Below, piece by piece: positions 6,120 to 6,445 of a stretch of 6,445 bases of DNA. The first letter of the stretch is position 1; each line of letters starts with the position of its first letter. The notes beneath the pieces are model-generated. The model was not told the origin of the DNA and did not search any database. It saw nothing but the letters and a program-made list of their open reading frames with translations. Origin of the DNA: JANYGM01 sp043764015 (GTDB lineage: Bacteria > Bacteroidota > Bacteroidia > Cytophagales > Thermonemataceae); assembly GCA_043764015.1 (NCBI GenBank), contig JAYUKY010000134.1:1-6445 (forward strand), in the 5' to 3' direction. Both the position numbers and the translations under genes were made by a program.

Positions 6120-6392
6120 CTATTCTATGATTTTTAGTTTTTGAACGCAATCTGTGAGTTTTACATCTCCACTACTGATAATAGTTGTTTTGCCATCATC
6201 TGCCAAAGACGACACCGTAAAGGTATAAATACCCATTTTTAGGCTATACCTGCACTCGTTGCCGTTTGTAGGAACAACCAAAAAATTACTCTGAGTACAA
6301 ACGCTACTTTTATACAGTTTTTTGCTTATTTTCAAAACAAATTTCTGGTTACTGTAAAAGTTCCGTTGCAAAAAATGTTTTACCTTTGGTTT
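6120..6392 (-). CDS. Small leftward open frame, TTG start or gene remnant
   Basis: On the minus strand an open frame runs from just after a stop codon at 6393-6395 to a TAG at 6120-6122. It has no ATG except an internal one, 38 codons before the end (MGIYTFTV). The first plausible alternative start is TTG at 6369-6371, giving 83 residues with no signal peptide. The last part reads like real protein: NECRYSLKMGIYTFTV, DDGKTTIISSGDV and KLTDCVQKLKIIE, with three cysteines overall and alternating strand-like hydrophobics. The first 25 or so residues (FYSNQKFVLKISKKLYKSS) look less convincing. The frame ends eight bases from a terminator hairpin that works in both directions, which supports a transcribed leftward gene. 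I do not recognise the family. It may be a small gene, a 3' remnant of a longer secreted protein, or a gene broken by a frameshift; the annotated start is uncertain. Positions 6393-6445 hold only AT-rich sequence with no other gene seen. Confidence 0.35.
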   Translation of the reverse strand, partial: KPKVKHFLQRNFYSNQKFVLKISKKLYKSSVCTQSNFLVVPTNGNECRYSLKMGIYTFTVSSLADDGKTTIISSGDVKLTDCVQKLKIIE

Positions 6393-6445
6393 TTATAAAG
6401 AAAAATACAAGTGGTTAAAATGACGTGGCATAAATTAAAAAATAA

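Noticed and set aside
5743..6150. Minus-strand 135-codon frame crossing the end of the outer-membrane protein gene and the terminator
   Set aside because: It overlaps the barrel-coding region, runs through the terminator hairpin and has no protein-like pattern.
6335..6379. A second minus-strand frame reading CNGTFTVTRNLF as evidence for a frameshifted 5' half of the leftward gene
   Set aside because: It is only 15 codons between stops, too short to separate a broken gene from chance without homologues.
1..6445. tRNA, rRNA, CRISPR array, insertion sequence or riboswitch
   Set aside because: No tRNA-like cloverleaf, evenly spaced repeats, transposase frame, terminal inverted repeats or recognised riboswitch core was seen on either strand.

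Overview
The window is AT-rich and reads as a piece of Bacteroidota chromosome, most likely from the Cytophagales side of the phylum; the exact genus cannot be read from the sequence. Three things support this. The first gene ends in a type IX secretion (T9SS) sorting domain of the IYPNP class. One gene encodes a TPR plus PorT-like outer-membrane beta-barrel protein of a kind common in this phylum. The start codons lack Shine-Dalgarno sequences and have A-rich or TAAAA-type leaders instead.

Layout: (1) 141-2204 (+) is a secreted zinc M1-family aminopeptidase with a complete active site and a C-terminal T9SS signal. (2) 2205-2324 is a gap with a short AGGATTTTAGGATAG-type tandem repeat and small hairpins. 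(3) 2325-2837 (+) is a DinB-like putative metal-binding four-helix-bundle protein. (4) 2903-4093 (+) is glycine C-acetyltransferase (Kbl), which cleaves 2-amino-3-ketobutyrate in threonine breakdown. (5) 4129-4509 and 4510-4848 (+) are two small, directly abutting genes. The second looks like a RelE/ParE-fold toxin and the first is an unrecognised acidic protein in the antitoxin position. (6) 4873-6030 (+) is a periplasmic/outer-membrane protein with a TPR-like region and beta-barrel. (7) 6079-6112 is a strong, nearly symmetrical terminator hairpin with a GCAA tetraloop. (8) 6120-6392 (-) is a short open frame pointing back at that terminator. It has no good start codon and may be a small gene with a TTG start or a gene remnant.

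The plus-strand genes are not one pathway. The aminopeptidase and Kbl fit protein and amino-acid catabolism, but nothing shows they are co-regulated. Genes from 4129 to 6030 are tightly spaced (0 and 24 nt) and could be one transcript ending at the 6079-6112 terminator, possibly read through from kbl (35 nt gap). The part most likely to be undescribed is the two-gene cassette at 4129-4848; its assignment as a toxin-antitoxin-like module is an inference from the look of the second protein and the gene arrangement.
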